Assembly (NCBI RefSeq): GCF_900639915.1
Contig: NZ_CAAAID010000004.1
Span: 186,001 to 250,000 of the forward strand
DNA length: 64,000 nt
From: Legionella nagasakiensis
Lineage (GTDB): Bacteria > Pseudomonadota > Gammaproteobacteria > Legionellales > Legionellaceae
Reading direction: 5' to 3'
The position numbers and the translations under genes are program-made. Position 1 is the stretch's first letter. Each line of letters begins with the position of its first letter. The notes under the pieces were generated by a model. That model worked only from the letters and a program-made list of their open reading frames with translations, was not told the DNA's origin and did no database searches. Of the stretch, positions 52,495 to 61,655 are shown piece after piece.

Positions 52495-54128
52495 TAACTC
52501 AAGATAAACTTCTGTATGAATCTAAAAAGATCTGGGACCAAACACTGCAAATAGGGCAGAAAAACCTAACTCAAGCTATTATTGATTTTTTTCCACAAGA
52601 GATTAAAACCGCTTTGGATGTAGGATGTGGTGATGGAAAGCTGACTTCTGCGATAATTGCTGCGACGAAATGTCCTATTATAGGTTTGGATGCTAGTCGA
52701 GAAGCATTATCTCGCTGCTCTTTTAACACAATACATGCTGATGCAACAAATTTGCCATTTCAGGATAATGAATTTGATCTTATTTTAACAATGGACATGA
52801 TGGAACATCTCCCCAAGCACATGGAAGATATGGTTTGGAAGCAGTTATTTCGTATCTCTAAAAGTTGGGTAATGGTGGCGGTACCTTTTAGAGAAGAGCT
52901 TTTAGATGCTACAGCCAAGTGTTCTCATTGTGAACAACTCTATCACGTAAACTGGCACATGAGATCATATGATTGGCCCGAATTGGTTTCACGTTGTCCT
53001 GACTCACATGAAATCGACAAAATCATACTGACTGGTGAATCATGGAATCCTTATTCTATTTTTGAGACACGATTTAGACGAAAAATACTCAATGAGTGGT
53101 CTGGGTGGTCTGATGCTTTTTGCCCTCATTGCAATCATCCAGGAGCATGTCCAGATACAGTCAATCCATTGCCACCGCTAACAGCTTCTGCTTTGGGAAG
53201 TGTCATCTACACTGAGCGACTGAAAGTACCTGATTTTAGAAGTCATAGTGAAATTTTAGTCATATACCGACGCAAGAGTATCACTCAGACGCATAAAAAT
53301 CATTTTATAAATAAGGCGAATCTTATTGATTCAAAAGCTAATGAGCTTATTTTTGATGAAACGCAAATAGAGAGCAATCTTGTTCCATACCCTTCGATAG
53401 CCCGCGCTGTTCGATCAATAGATAAAGACATAATAATACAGTTTCCAGCTTATTCATCTTATGATTTTTTGGAAATAAAAACCATTCAAGATGAAGCCGC
53501 TCTGCGTTTGTCTTTGGAGGATGGGCTAGGTATTGTCTATAGCGAGCAATTAAATATAAAGTCACGTGGTACGCATTTTATATCCCTAAAAAGAAAGACA
53601 ACGCCTTCTTATTACGGTATTTTAGTGCGAATCAATTCGACTAAGGCTATAAAGTCAATACAATTAGGAGAAAATCATTTAATCCGCATATTAAAAAATC
53701 CTGCAGATACACAGTGTTCTTATTATTCAACCAAAACCAACCAAATACCTATTTATCTTCAAGTTACATCACCGTGTTATTTTAGCAACAATATGTTAAC
53801 TCAAACCAATTCCAGTCAAACAAACTGGATAAATCTTTTTAAACAAATTGAAAGTTTGGTACAAAAAGAACGAGATGGACTGCAAGCTCAGAACCAGGAT
53901 CTCATTCTAGAACGAGATGGACTGCAAGCTCAGAACCAGGATCTCATTCTAGAACGAGATGGACTGCAAGCTCAGAACCAGGATCTCATTCTAGAACGAG
54001 ATGGACTGCAAGCTCAGAACTATACTCTGCTTAGCGAAGTGTATGCTTTCAATAATCGTCTTGAAGTTCGCATCACCAACAAAATCATCAAACTTCTCAA
54101 AAAAATTAAAAGGATTTTCATTAAATGA
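52491..54128 (+). CDS. SAM methyltransferase with repetitive coiled coil, candidate chain terminator/ruler
   Basis: Residues 1-260 form a class I SAM methyltransferase (ALDVGCGDGKLTSAI motif I, ILTMDMMEHLPKHME) with two Cys pairs (CSHC and CPHC) likely binding zinc. A beta-rich middle domain follows. Residues about 450-515 are a coiled coil built from 3.6 exact copies of the 14-residue unit ERDGLQAQNQDLIL, ending in a basic amphipathic tail (KIIKLLKKIKRIFIK) that suits membrane binding. This is the plan of WbdD, the E. coli O9a terminator that caps chains and sets their length by coiled-coil length, but no kinase domain is seen here. Its position after wzt supports the analogy. Confidence 0.78.
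   Translation: MITQDKLLYESKKIWDQTLQIGQKNLTQAIIDFFPQEIKTALDVGCGDGKLTSAIIAATKCPIIGLDASREALSRCSFNTIHADATNLPFQDNEFDLILTMDMMEHLPKHMEDMVWKQLFRISKSWVMVAVPFREELLDATAKCSHCEQLYHVNWHMRSYDWPELVSRCPDSHEIDKIILTGESWNPYSIFETRFRRKILNEWSGWSDAFCPHCNHPGACPDTVNPLPPLTASALGSVIYTERLKVPDFRSHSEILVIYRRKSITQTHKNHFINKANLIDSKANELIFDETQIESNLVPYPSIARAVRSIDKDIIIQFPAYSSYDFLEIKTIQDEAALRLSLEDGLGIVYSEQLNIKSRGTHFISLKRKTTPSYYGILVRINSTKAIKSIQLGENHLIRILKNPADTQCSYYSTKTNQIPIYLQVTSPCYFSNNMLTQTNSSQTNWINLFKQIESLVQKERDGLQAQNQDLILERDGLQAQNQDLILERDGLQAQNQDLILERDGLQAQNYTLLSEVYAFNNRLEVRITNKIIKLLKKIKRIFIK
53868..54020 (+). repeat. 42-bp in-frame tandem repeat, 3.6 copies, in the coiled coil
   Basis: Units start at 53868, 53910, 53952 and 53994 (last one 27 bases). 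They are identical at DNA level, so they arose recently or are kept uniform by recombination. Each unit adds 14 residues, two heptads, to the coiled coil without changing the frame. Confidence 0.97.
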
Positions 54129-55501
54129 TTCATATAGTTATGCTATGTCACGATCAACATTTAGATAGAAGGGTAATTGCTCAAGGATATAGTTTGACTC
54201 AATTAAGCCATAAAGTGACTTTATTTTGTTTATCGCACACAAGTGATGATGAAGAAGAGCATTTACCCGAAGGAATTCATGTTATTCGCATCGGTTTAAA
54301 AAATATTATTCCAGAAAATACCATTTATAAGCACTACACTGCTCTCCAAACGAATTTAAACAATGTGTTAAATCAATTGTGTAATCAAATAAACAAGGCC
54401 AAGCCAATTTGGAAAGCAGGATATAAATTGCTATCTCGCATTAATTGGTTTACCTATAAGCTCAGTCTTTCTATTCGATACTTTAATCGCACAATGGGAG
54501 ACCCTCTGCCTTTTAGAAAAGCATTTTTTACTGCTGCATATGATTACAAAGCCGATATTATTCAAGTACACGATCTGCCTGCATTGGAAGCAGGTGCTAG
54601 CCTTGCAAAAAAATGGGGTGTGCCTCTAGTATATGATGCTCATGAACTGTACTCAGAACAACGTTCCTTTTCATGGGTGCAGCGTCGTATTTGTGAGCGA
54701 ATTGAGAAAAAGCTAATTCGATCCTGCTCTAAAGTATTTGCAGTAAATGACTCAATTGCAGAAGAGATGATGACAAGATATGGTATTTCTCGTCCAATCA
54801 CCTTAATTAATGCCCTGGATCCTTTACCTGAATACAATGTAAAGCATTCCTATAATATATTGAGAGAAAAATTAAATATTGATGCTGGTCGTAAAATACT
54901 CCTATTTCAAGGTGGTTTTTCTCCGCATAGAAATTTAGAAAATTTGATTAAGGCAATAAAGCTTGTCAAGAATCCTGACGTTGATCTGGTGATGATGGGA
55001 TTTGGAGATTTTGGAGCGCTCCTGCAGAATCTCGCAAAAAAATTAGGCTTATTAAATAAACGTATTTATTTTTTACCAGCTGTTCCCCAAGCAGAATTGT
55101 TACAACATTCTGCATCAGCCGATGTTGGGATTATTCCCTATCCTCATGTCGATTTAAATAGTTTTTATTGCACTCCCAATAAGTTATTTGAGTTTATACA
55201 AGCAGGACTTCCCATATTAGCCAATGACTCTCCTGAATTAAGACGATTCATTCATGACATAGGTTTTGGCTTGGTTAAGCCAATGCATACCAGTCGCCAA
55301 ATTGCATCAGCTATTGATCAAATTTTTGCGGATCCAAAGCGATATCAATCTTATAGAGAACAATTAATAAACAAGCGATACGCATTTACTTGGAAAGCCC
55401 AAAGCAATGTCTATCTTGGGATCATCCAGTCCTTCTTAAATATAGATTCTACAGAAATACTAGAACCCTCTTTAAAGCAAAGCTCTAGGAAGACAGTATG
55501 A
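54125..55501 (+). CDS. Glycosyltransferase, GT4 family
   Basis: Adds a sugar in polysaccharide assembly; acceptor and donor unknown. The 458 residues have a GT-B fold: N-terminal VMLCHDQHLDRRVIAQGYSL, PLVYDAHELYSEQ in the middle, LLFQGGFSPHRNLENLI, and the C-terminal ExxxxxG-like YYCTPNKLFEFI-type region (FYCTPNKLFEFIQAGLPILAN split over residues 353-373). It is clearly paralogous to the GT at 61648. It overlaps its neighbours by four bases on each side. Confidence 0.88.
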   Translation: MIHIVMLCHDQHLDRRVIAQGYSLTQLSHKVTLFCLSHTSDDEEEHLPEGIHVIRIGLKNIIPENTIYKHYTALQTNLNNVLNQLCNQINKAKPIWKAGYKLLSRINWFTYKLSLSIRYFNRTMGDPLPFRKAFFTAAYDYKADIIQVHDLPALEAGASLAKKWGVPLVYDAHELYSEQRSFSWVQRRICERIEKKLIRSCSKVFAVNDSIAEEMMTRYGISRPITLINALDPLPEYNVKHSYNILREKLNIDAGRKILLFQGGFSPHRNLENLIKAIKLVKNPDVDLVMMGFGDFGALLQNLAKKLGLLNKRIYFLPAVPQAELLQHSASADVGIIPYPHVDLNSFYCTPNKLFEFIQAGLPILANDSPELRRFIHDIGFGLVKPMHTSRQIASAIDQIFADPKRYQSYREQLINKRYAFTWKAQSNVYLGIIQSFLNIDSTEILEPSLKQSSRKTV

Positions 55502-58500
55502 TAAGAGTGTTAAATAATTGTATCAAAAAAAAAGTGATTCATTATCTGTTTGTATTGATATTGATTGCAGGTTATTGCCCATCGGGATTATGTGCTCCGA
55601 TTTCTCCCTTAAGCGAAAGGATACAGACTGATGTGGACCGAGCAGAACATCTTTTTGATGAACAAGGAGTTCCTATTCTAAAAATAAAAGGGTTAGGGGA
55701 TCAACGACATCCTGGATGGATTGCTGCCTATGCACTCGCCTATGCAGGTATTGATGCATATGATAAAAGACTATTAAATTTAAAAGATGAAAATAAATTC
55801 CAAGCTTGCATTAACTGGCTTAAAAGTAACTTAAAACAAAGACAAGATGGACTCTGGGTATGGGAATATCATTTTGATAGTACTTATAATGACGTCAGCA
55901 TCAAGGCACCTTGGTCCAGTGCTTTTGGCCAAGCCTTGGGAATCCAAGCTTTTCTGGCTGTATATAAGCAAAATGGAAATCCTGAATATCTTGATTTAGC
56001 AAAAAAAGCGGCAAAATCTCTTTTTACTCCAATTGCTCAAGGGGGATTTCTTTATAGAAATAGTCAGGATATTTGGTTTGAGGAAATTCCCGTACCTGTA
56101 GACAATCCTTCACATATTTTAAATGGACATATGAGGGCCCTACTAGCGCTTAAAGAACTGGCGGAAGCAACACATGACTCTGAGATTGAAACCTATTTTA
56201 AACAAGGAAGTGATACCTTGTACCGATGGCTACCTCTTTACGATACAGGTTATTGGCTACGTTATGACTTAAACCCTAAAAAATCAGAATTGTTATTTCG
56301 GTTTGCAAACCCCTATGGATTTGAAAACTATCCATTGGCAATTCACAAAATTACTTTAAGAGATCCTTTGACCAAGGAAGAAATAAGTCTAAATGTTGGT
56401 ACAGATGGCGATAGTGATGGAAAAGCTCGCATTGCAGGAGTTCACTGGGGGCAGCCAGAAACAGTTGCTGGTAAAAAAGTACGCCGACTACTCCCTGCAG
56501 CATTAGAAAATAAGCGAGATGAACTTGCTGCACCTCATAGCTATTTCTACCTAACATTGCCAAGTGAGTGGAAAAATAACCTAAGAAAGGAGTGGTATGA
56601 ATTAGTCATTGACTATTATGATGAAGCACGAGCAAATATCACCTTACAACAAAGGAGTATTGCACCTGGGCAAACATTTCGAGACATGCGAGATGGTGAT
56701 TTGCATATTACTGGAGCAGGTCAATGGCGGGAGTGGATTATTCCTGTTAGACCATCAGACTTAGGTTTTTGGGTGGGGGAAAGCTATGCGGATAAGCATG
56801 CTCTGTATTTAAAGAAGTTAGCAAAACATGAAATACGCTTTGATTCATGGAAAAGAGTTGCAATATCTTACCTAAATTTAGTTAATCACACTGAGGTAGG
56901 TTATAAAGAAAAGAAAAAAATTTCATCTCTAAGCCTGCCAGAGCAATTAGCTATGCTGCCTATTTATAGCCTCGATAACCAGGGCGTGCTTATGCAAAAC
57001 CAAGCCACAAAGAAAACAAAATTTTTACCTAATGGGCTATATGACCCTAATTCTGATCGAGGGATTCCACGATATTCACCTTTTATTATCGCGGAGCAGT
57101 TGACACAAGGCCCGGATGTTCAAGGTGGTAGTTTCTCAAGAATAGACAAGTCCCAGATAAAAAAACAAAGTGCTCTTTTATATTTTCTCAACAACAATAA
57201 TCAAAAAAAAACTCTTAATGCAATAAGTTACCAATTTAATTTTAATAATACATATAACGATATTATCACAAAAGCTCCATGGACATCCGCATTTAGCCAA
57301 GCCTATGTACTTAATGCGTTGCAATATGCTGCTGAAAATAACATTGGCTCATCAGAGCAAATTGATCAGCTGATTCTAAAAGTAGCCAATTCATTCAATG
57401 TTGATATAGCACAAGGCGGCGTTTCGACGATAACAAAAGAGATCATGAGGTTTTTTGAAGAGGTACCCAATGCTACACATGTTTTGAATGCGCATCTGAT
57501 TAGCATCAATGAATTAGCTGCAACCAGCCGCTATCTAAATAATCCTGGTATTAATAATTTATCATGGCAAGGCGTTCTTTCATTGAGGGAAAAGCTTCAT
57601 CTGTTTGATAGCGGTTATTGGCTAAGATACGATCTTAATCCTAAAAAAGAGCTCCTGTTTCAAATTGATTGGCTGGAAGGAAAAAAATCACCATTAATAG
57701 AGCGCATAGAGCTACGAAATCCAGAAAATGAAATGAAAACCAGTATTCAAGTGGGAGACAGTAAGGCTTTTGATGGGCCGATTCGTATATCTGGCAGCGA
57801 TTGGGAATCAGAGCAACTCATTGATAATAAAGCCGTGCGTTCGTTTCAAAACGGGTATCTTTTGCGAAAACAAGCGGTTCAAGGTGGCACAAAGCATAAT
57901 GTCTATTTTGTTAGCATCCTGCCCACTCGAAAATTAACTGATGATTTTGATGTTCCTGTTCATCAATTAGTAATTCATTATAAAGATACCGCCCCTGGGC
58001 GTTTTGCTGTAAAGATTCAGTCCATTAATGAGGGCAACCAACTCACTTTTGTACCAATGAGGGGTGGTATCATTCATACAAAAGGTGATAAGAAATGGAA
58101 AACGGCTTATATCCAAGTAAGACCTCAAGATTTAGGATGGTATGTTGGGCCTGATTATCAACAATATGAAGTGGATCAAATACAACGCATAGCCAACTTA
58201 ACCAACGACTGGTTCTTTTATCAATATGCTCAAAAGCAAAGAGATTATTTAGAGACAAAAAATAAAAATCAAACCGTTATTGTTAATGCTTCCTCATCAA
58301 AAAATAAAATGCCTATCAACGCGGTGATTCAAGGTGCTTCCAAAACCTACACTGGGTTTGGTTTTGAAAATGCATTTAATGACACTCCTGATACAAGTTA
58401 TGTCGCAGGCATAGATGGAGAAAAAATAGCGTACGTGAATTTAGATCTAAAAAAAGCAAAGCCACTTTCAGAACTATCTATTCAGTGGGAAAACATCAAT

Positions 58501-59736
58501 AATTTTGCCAAAAAAGTCAGAGTAATTTCATTAGATGCAAAAAATCAACGAGAGTTGATTCAAGCACATATTAAGCACGGAGGGTTAAGCCATATCTATT
58601 TAGCACAACCACAAAAAATCAAACGACTGCGCATTGAATTCTCCGAATTTTCAGGTCAACCAAGATTGCTGTTAAGACAGATACAATTATGGTCAAAAGG
58701 CAAAAATCAAGTGGGCATCAATCCCACTGTACAGGAACAATTGGATAACCCCTACTTGACGGCAAGTGATCCCAAAAATCCATTACATATATTCAGACTC
58801 CCAGTGACTCAGCGGATTAAAAAGTTATCTGATGAATTAGCTCAGGGTGTACAAAATGACCATGAAAAAATATTAAAATTTATGGACTATATTGGGAGAT
58901 TTCGTGTTGGATTTGCGACAGATGCAACACCAGAAACTACAATCAATAAACAAGTAGGTGCGTGTGGAGCATTTACTAACGTGTTGGTGGCATTGGCTGC
59001 GTCACAAGGGATACCAAGCCATTATCTCAATTTGATGAATTATCCAAAATCTCAAGGCCATACAGTAGCGGAAGTACATTATGAAGGCAAATGGCATTTA
59101 TACGACCCAACATTCAATGCATTCTATTCTTTGCAGGATCAACTCCAACCATTGTCATTTTCTGAAATTAAAAAAATATGTAACACTCAACCTGAATCAC
59201 TTCATTTAAATGCGAAAATATACAGGCCAGGATTTACATCATATACTGGGTGTCCCATTTTTCTTAATGCCTCTCCCTCTGGAGTTATCGGACCGGATCA
59301 GGTGATGATTTTTCCGCTGCAATTTGATAACAAGAAACTTAAAAAAATTGAGAAAAAGGACTTTGATACAACTTACCAAGGAGCCAATTTTATTGGTGCC
59401 GCCTCAATTAATCAACAACAAGAATGGCATATAAAGAACCTGTCAATTGGTGAGAAATATGAATTTATTGTTCAGCCAGAGTCAATTGGAGGCGATATTA
59501 CTGCCAATGATCTTGGTTTTTCTATTGATGCTGCTCTTACTAACGGAAAACTAATTAGTAATTCCCATTATAGCTTTGATTTTCAAAATCAAAAGACTTT
59601 GCCTTGGATCATCCAATTTATTGCCCAAAGACCAGAAGTAACTCTAAAGATTTCTCATCCTTATTTGGGCCCTAAATATCGATATATATATATATCCAGC
59701 TATGAACTTAAAAAAACAAATAGTAAAGGAAGCTAA
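55498..59736 (+). CDS. Large exported protein: two glucuronyl C5-epimerase-like modules, discoidin-like domain, transglutaminase-like domain
   Basis: 1412 residues with a signal peptide or anchor (VIHYLFVLILIAGYCPSGLC). Module 1 (about 75-470) and module 2 (about 575-885) are an internal duplication. Each has TYND..KAPW(S/T)SAF, a FEE(I/V)P..H(I/V)LN motif, and GYWLRYDLNPKK (251 and 706), then a beta part with a DLG(F/W)(W/Y)VG signature. These match the D-glucuronyl C5-epimerase C-terminal family. About 940-1067 is discoidin (F5/8C)-like. About 1120-1225 is transglutaminase-like with a C1156 (GACGAF), H1188 (GHTVAEV), D1203 (YDPT) triad. Likely a periplasmic enzyme modifying or attaching the uronic-acid polysaccharide. 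Confidence 0.82.
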   Translation: MIRVLNNCIKKKVIHYLFVLILIAGYCPSGLCAPISPLSERIQTDVDRAEHLFDEQGVPILKIKGLGDQRHPGWIAAYALAYAGIDAYDKRLLNLKDENKFQACINWLKSNLKQRQDGLWVWEYHFDSTYNDVSIKAPWSSAFGQALGIQAFLAVYKQNGNPEYLDLAKKAAKSLFTPIAQGGFLYRNSQDIWFEEIPVPVDNPSHILNGHMRALLALKELAEATHDSEIETYFKQGSDTLYRWLPLYDTGYWLRYDLNPKKSELLFRFANPYGFENYPLAIHKITLRDPLTKEEISLNVGTDGDSDGKARIAGVHWGQPETVAGKKVRRLLPAALENKRDELAAPHSYFYLTLPSEWKNNLRKEWYELVIDYYDEARANITLQQRSIAPGQTFRDMRDGDLHITGAGQWREWIIPVRPSDLGFWVGESYADKHALYLKKLAKHEIRFDSWKRVAISYLNLVNHTEVGYKEKKKISSLSLPEQLAMLPIYSLDNQGVLMQNQATKKTKFLPNGLYDPNSDRGIPRYSPFIIAEQLTQGPDVQGGSFSRIDKSQIKKQSALLYFLNNNNQKKTLNAISYQFNFNNTYNDIITKAPWTSAFSQAYVLNALQYAAENNIGSSEQIDQLILKVANSFNVDIAQGGVSTITKEIMRFFEEVPNATHVLNAHLISINELAATSRYLNNPGINNLSWQGVLSLREKLHLFDSGYWLRYDLNPKKELLFQIDWLEGKKSPLIERIELRNPENEMKTSIQVGDSKAFDGPIRISGSDWESEQLIDNKAVRSFQNGYLLRKQAVQGGTKHNVYFVSILPTRKLTDDFDVPVHQLVIHYKDTAPGRFAVKIQSINEGNQLTFVPMRGGIIHTKGDKKWKTAYIQVRPQDLGWYVGPDYQQYEVDQIQRIANLTNDWFFYQYAQKQRDYLETKNKNQTVIVNASSSKNKMPINAVIQGASKTYTGFGFENAFNDTPDTSYVAGIDGEKIAYVNLDLKKAKPLSELSIQWENINNFAKKVRVISLDAKNQRELIQAHIKHGGLSHIYLAQPQKIKRLRIEFSEFSGQPRLLLRQIQLWSKGKNQVGINPTVQEQLDNPYLTASDPKNPLHIFRLPVTQRIKKLSDELAQGVQNDHEKILKFMDYIGRFRVGFATDATPETTINKQVGACGAFTNVLVALAASQGIPSHYLNLMNYPKSQGHTVAEVHYEGKWHLYDPTFNAFYSLQDQLQPLSFSEIKKICNTQPESLHLNAKIYRPGFTSYTGCPIFLNASPSGVIGPDQVMIFPLQFDNKKLKKIEKKDFDTTYQGANFIGAASINQQQEWHIKNLSIGEKYEFIVQPESIGGDITANDLGFSIDAALTNGKLISNSHYSFDFQNQKTLPWIIQFIAQRPEVTLKISHPYLGPKYRYIYISSYELKKTNSKGS

Positions 59737-59738
59737 GA

Positions 59739-61655
59739 ATGTGTGGTATAGCCGGAATTATGAGTTTAAAAATTGGCAGAAATGAACTAAACAAAAAAAT
59801 ACAAAACATGCAATCCACATTACTTCACCGTGGGCCCAATGATCAAGGTATTTTTTTAGATCCCGATTTCCCTGTTAGCTTTGGCCATCGCCGTTTGGCG
59901 ATTATTGACCCTGAGCACGGAAAACAACCAATGTTCACAGAAGATGGTCTTTTAACCATTGTTTTTAACGGAGCAATTTATAACTACTTGGAGTTACGTC
60001 GTCAACTCATACAATATGGTCACCCAATTCATTCCTATTCAGACACAGAAGTTTTACTCTATGCTTACCGGCAATGGGGTGAAGACTGTGTTGATCATCT
60101 AATCGGTATGTTTGCTTTTGCGATTTGGGATAAGAAGAATCACAAATTATTTTGTGGAAGGGATCGGATTGGTATTAAACCCTTTTATTATTTTTTCAAT
60201 GATCACCAATTTATTTTTGCCTCAGAAATAAAGGCTATTTTAGCCGAAGGGTCAATTCAAGCCCAATCAAATCTACAAGGCTTACAAGATTATTTAACCT
60301 TTCAATTTTGTCTCGGAGAAAAAACCCTATTTAAGGATATTGTTAAACTAGAGCCAGGTCATTGTTTAACGGTTCATTTTAATCAGGAACGATTAGCATT
60401 GAAAGTAAGGCAATATTGGGATGTTACTTATGGTATTGATTCAGCACATGATGAAGCTTGGTTTGTCGATAATTTAGGAGCACTGATTGAAGATTCGATT
60501 AACATGCATCTGCGCTCTGATGTGCCCTTGGGCGCTCATCTTTCTGGGGGCCTGGATTCAAGTGTTGTGGCTTCGCATGCCGCAAAATTACTAACTGGTG
60601 AACAGTTAAAAACATTTACAGGTGCTTTTAATAATGGTTCACAATTTGATGAAACACCTTATGCACGAATTGTAGCGGAAGCTGCGAACACGCAATACAA
60701 TGAAATATACATCCCTGAACAAGAGTTTTCTACTATTCTACCCCGGTTGATGTATCTGATGGACGAGCCTGTTGCAGGTCCTAGTTTAATACCCCAATAC
60801 TATGTATCGCAAAAAGCCTCAGAGCAAGTGAAAGTTGTCTTGGGAGGGCAAGGTGGTGATGAAATTTTTATTGGTTATGCCCGATACATGGTGGCTTACC
60901 TTGAAAAAGCGTTGCTAGGCGCGATTGATCAAACCACACATCAATCACAATATGCTGTATCTCTGGAGTCTTTAGTACCCAATTTACCCTTATTACACAC
61001 TTATCGCCCCATGATGAAACAATTTTGGAGCCAAGGCTTATTTGATTCCGCAGATAAGCGATACTTTAATCTGATTGATCGCAGCGCACAAATGAAGTCA
61101 GTGATCTCAGCCGATTGGATACATAATGATTACTCTTCTTTTACATCGTTTCAGTCTGTGTTTAATCGGGAAGACTTGCATTCATTGATTAACCAAATGA
61201 CTTATTTTGATTTAAAAGCATCCCTTCCTGCTCTGTTGCATGTAGAAGATAGAACCAGTATGGCGGCTTCTATTGAATCACGTGTTCCATTATTAGATCA
61301 TCGCATTATCGAATTTATGGCTCGTATCCCGCCAAATATTAAGTTTTCAGGCGGTCGCCTGAAGCACCTTTTTAAGGAGGCCGTATGCAATACCGTGCCA
61401 ACTCCAATTATGGCAAGAAAAGACAAAATGGGATTTCCTACCCCATTAGCTCAATGGGTTAATGGTTCTGCGAAGGATTTTGTTCACGATACCTTATTGT
61501 CGAGCCGGGCACGCGAACGAGGCATTTATAATATGGAGCACATTGAATCAGCCATTCAACAGGAACAGGAATTTGGCAGAAATGTTTGGGGATTGCTGTG
61601 CTTGGAGTTATGGCACAGAATATATATTGATGGAGAGTATACCTGCTATGTCTGA
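59739..61655 (+). CDS. Glutamine-dependent amidotransferase, asparagine-synthase (AsnB) family
   Basis: The 638 residues have the N-terminal Ntn glutaminase domain starting at Cys2 (MCGIAGIM), LLHRGPNDQG, and the ATP-pyrophosphatase domain with SGGLDSS near residue 268. In polysaccharide clusters such enzymes (WbpS type) turn the carboxyl group of a uronic acid into an amide, rather than making asparagine. The neighbouring UDP-ManNAc3NAcA pathway fits this. The end overlaps the next gene by eight bases. Confidence 0.9.
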   Translation: MCGIAGIMSLKIGRNELNKKIQNMQSTLLHRGPNDQGIFLDPDFPVSFGHRRLAIIDPEHGKQPMFTEDGLLTIVFNGAIYNYLELRRQLIQYGHPIHSYSDTEVLLYAYRQWGEDCVDHLIGMFAFAIWDKKNHKLFCGRDRIGIKPFYYFFNDHQFIFASEIKAILAEGSIQAQSNLQGLQDYLTFQFCLGEKTLFKDIVKLEPGHCLTVHFNQERLALKVRQYWDVTYGIDSAHDEAWFVDNLGALIEDSINMHLRSDVPLGAHLSGGLDSSVVASHAAKLLTGEQLKTFTGAFNNGSQFDETPYARIVAEAANTQYNEIYIPEQEFSTILPRLMYLMDEPVAGPSLIPQYYVSQKASEQVKVVLGGQGGDEIFIGYARYMVAYLEKALLGAIDQTTHQSQYAVSLESLVPNLPLLHTYRPMMKQFWSQGLFDSADKRYFNLIDRSAQMKSVISADWIHNDYSSFTSFQSVFNREDLHSLINQMTYFDLKASLPALLHVEDRTSMAASIESRVPLLDHRIIEFMARIPPNIKFSGGRLKHLFKEAVCNTVPTPIMARKDKMGFPTPLAQWVNGSAKDFVHDTLLSSRARERGIYNMEHIESAIQQEQEFGRNVWGLLCLELWHRIYIDGEYTCYV

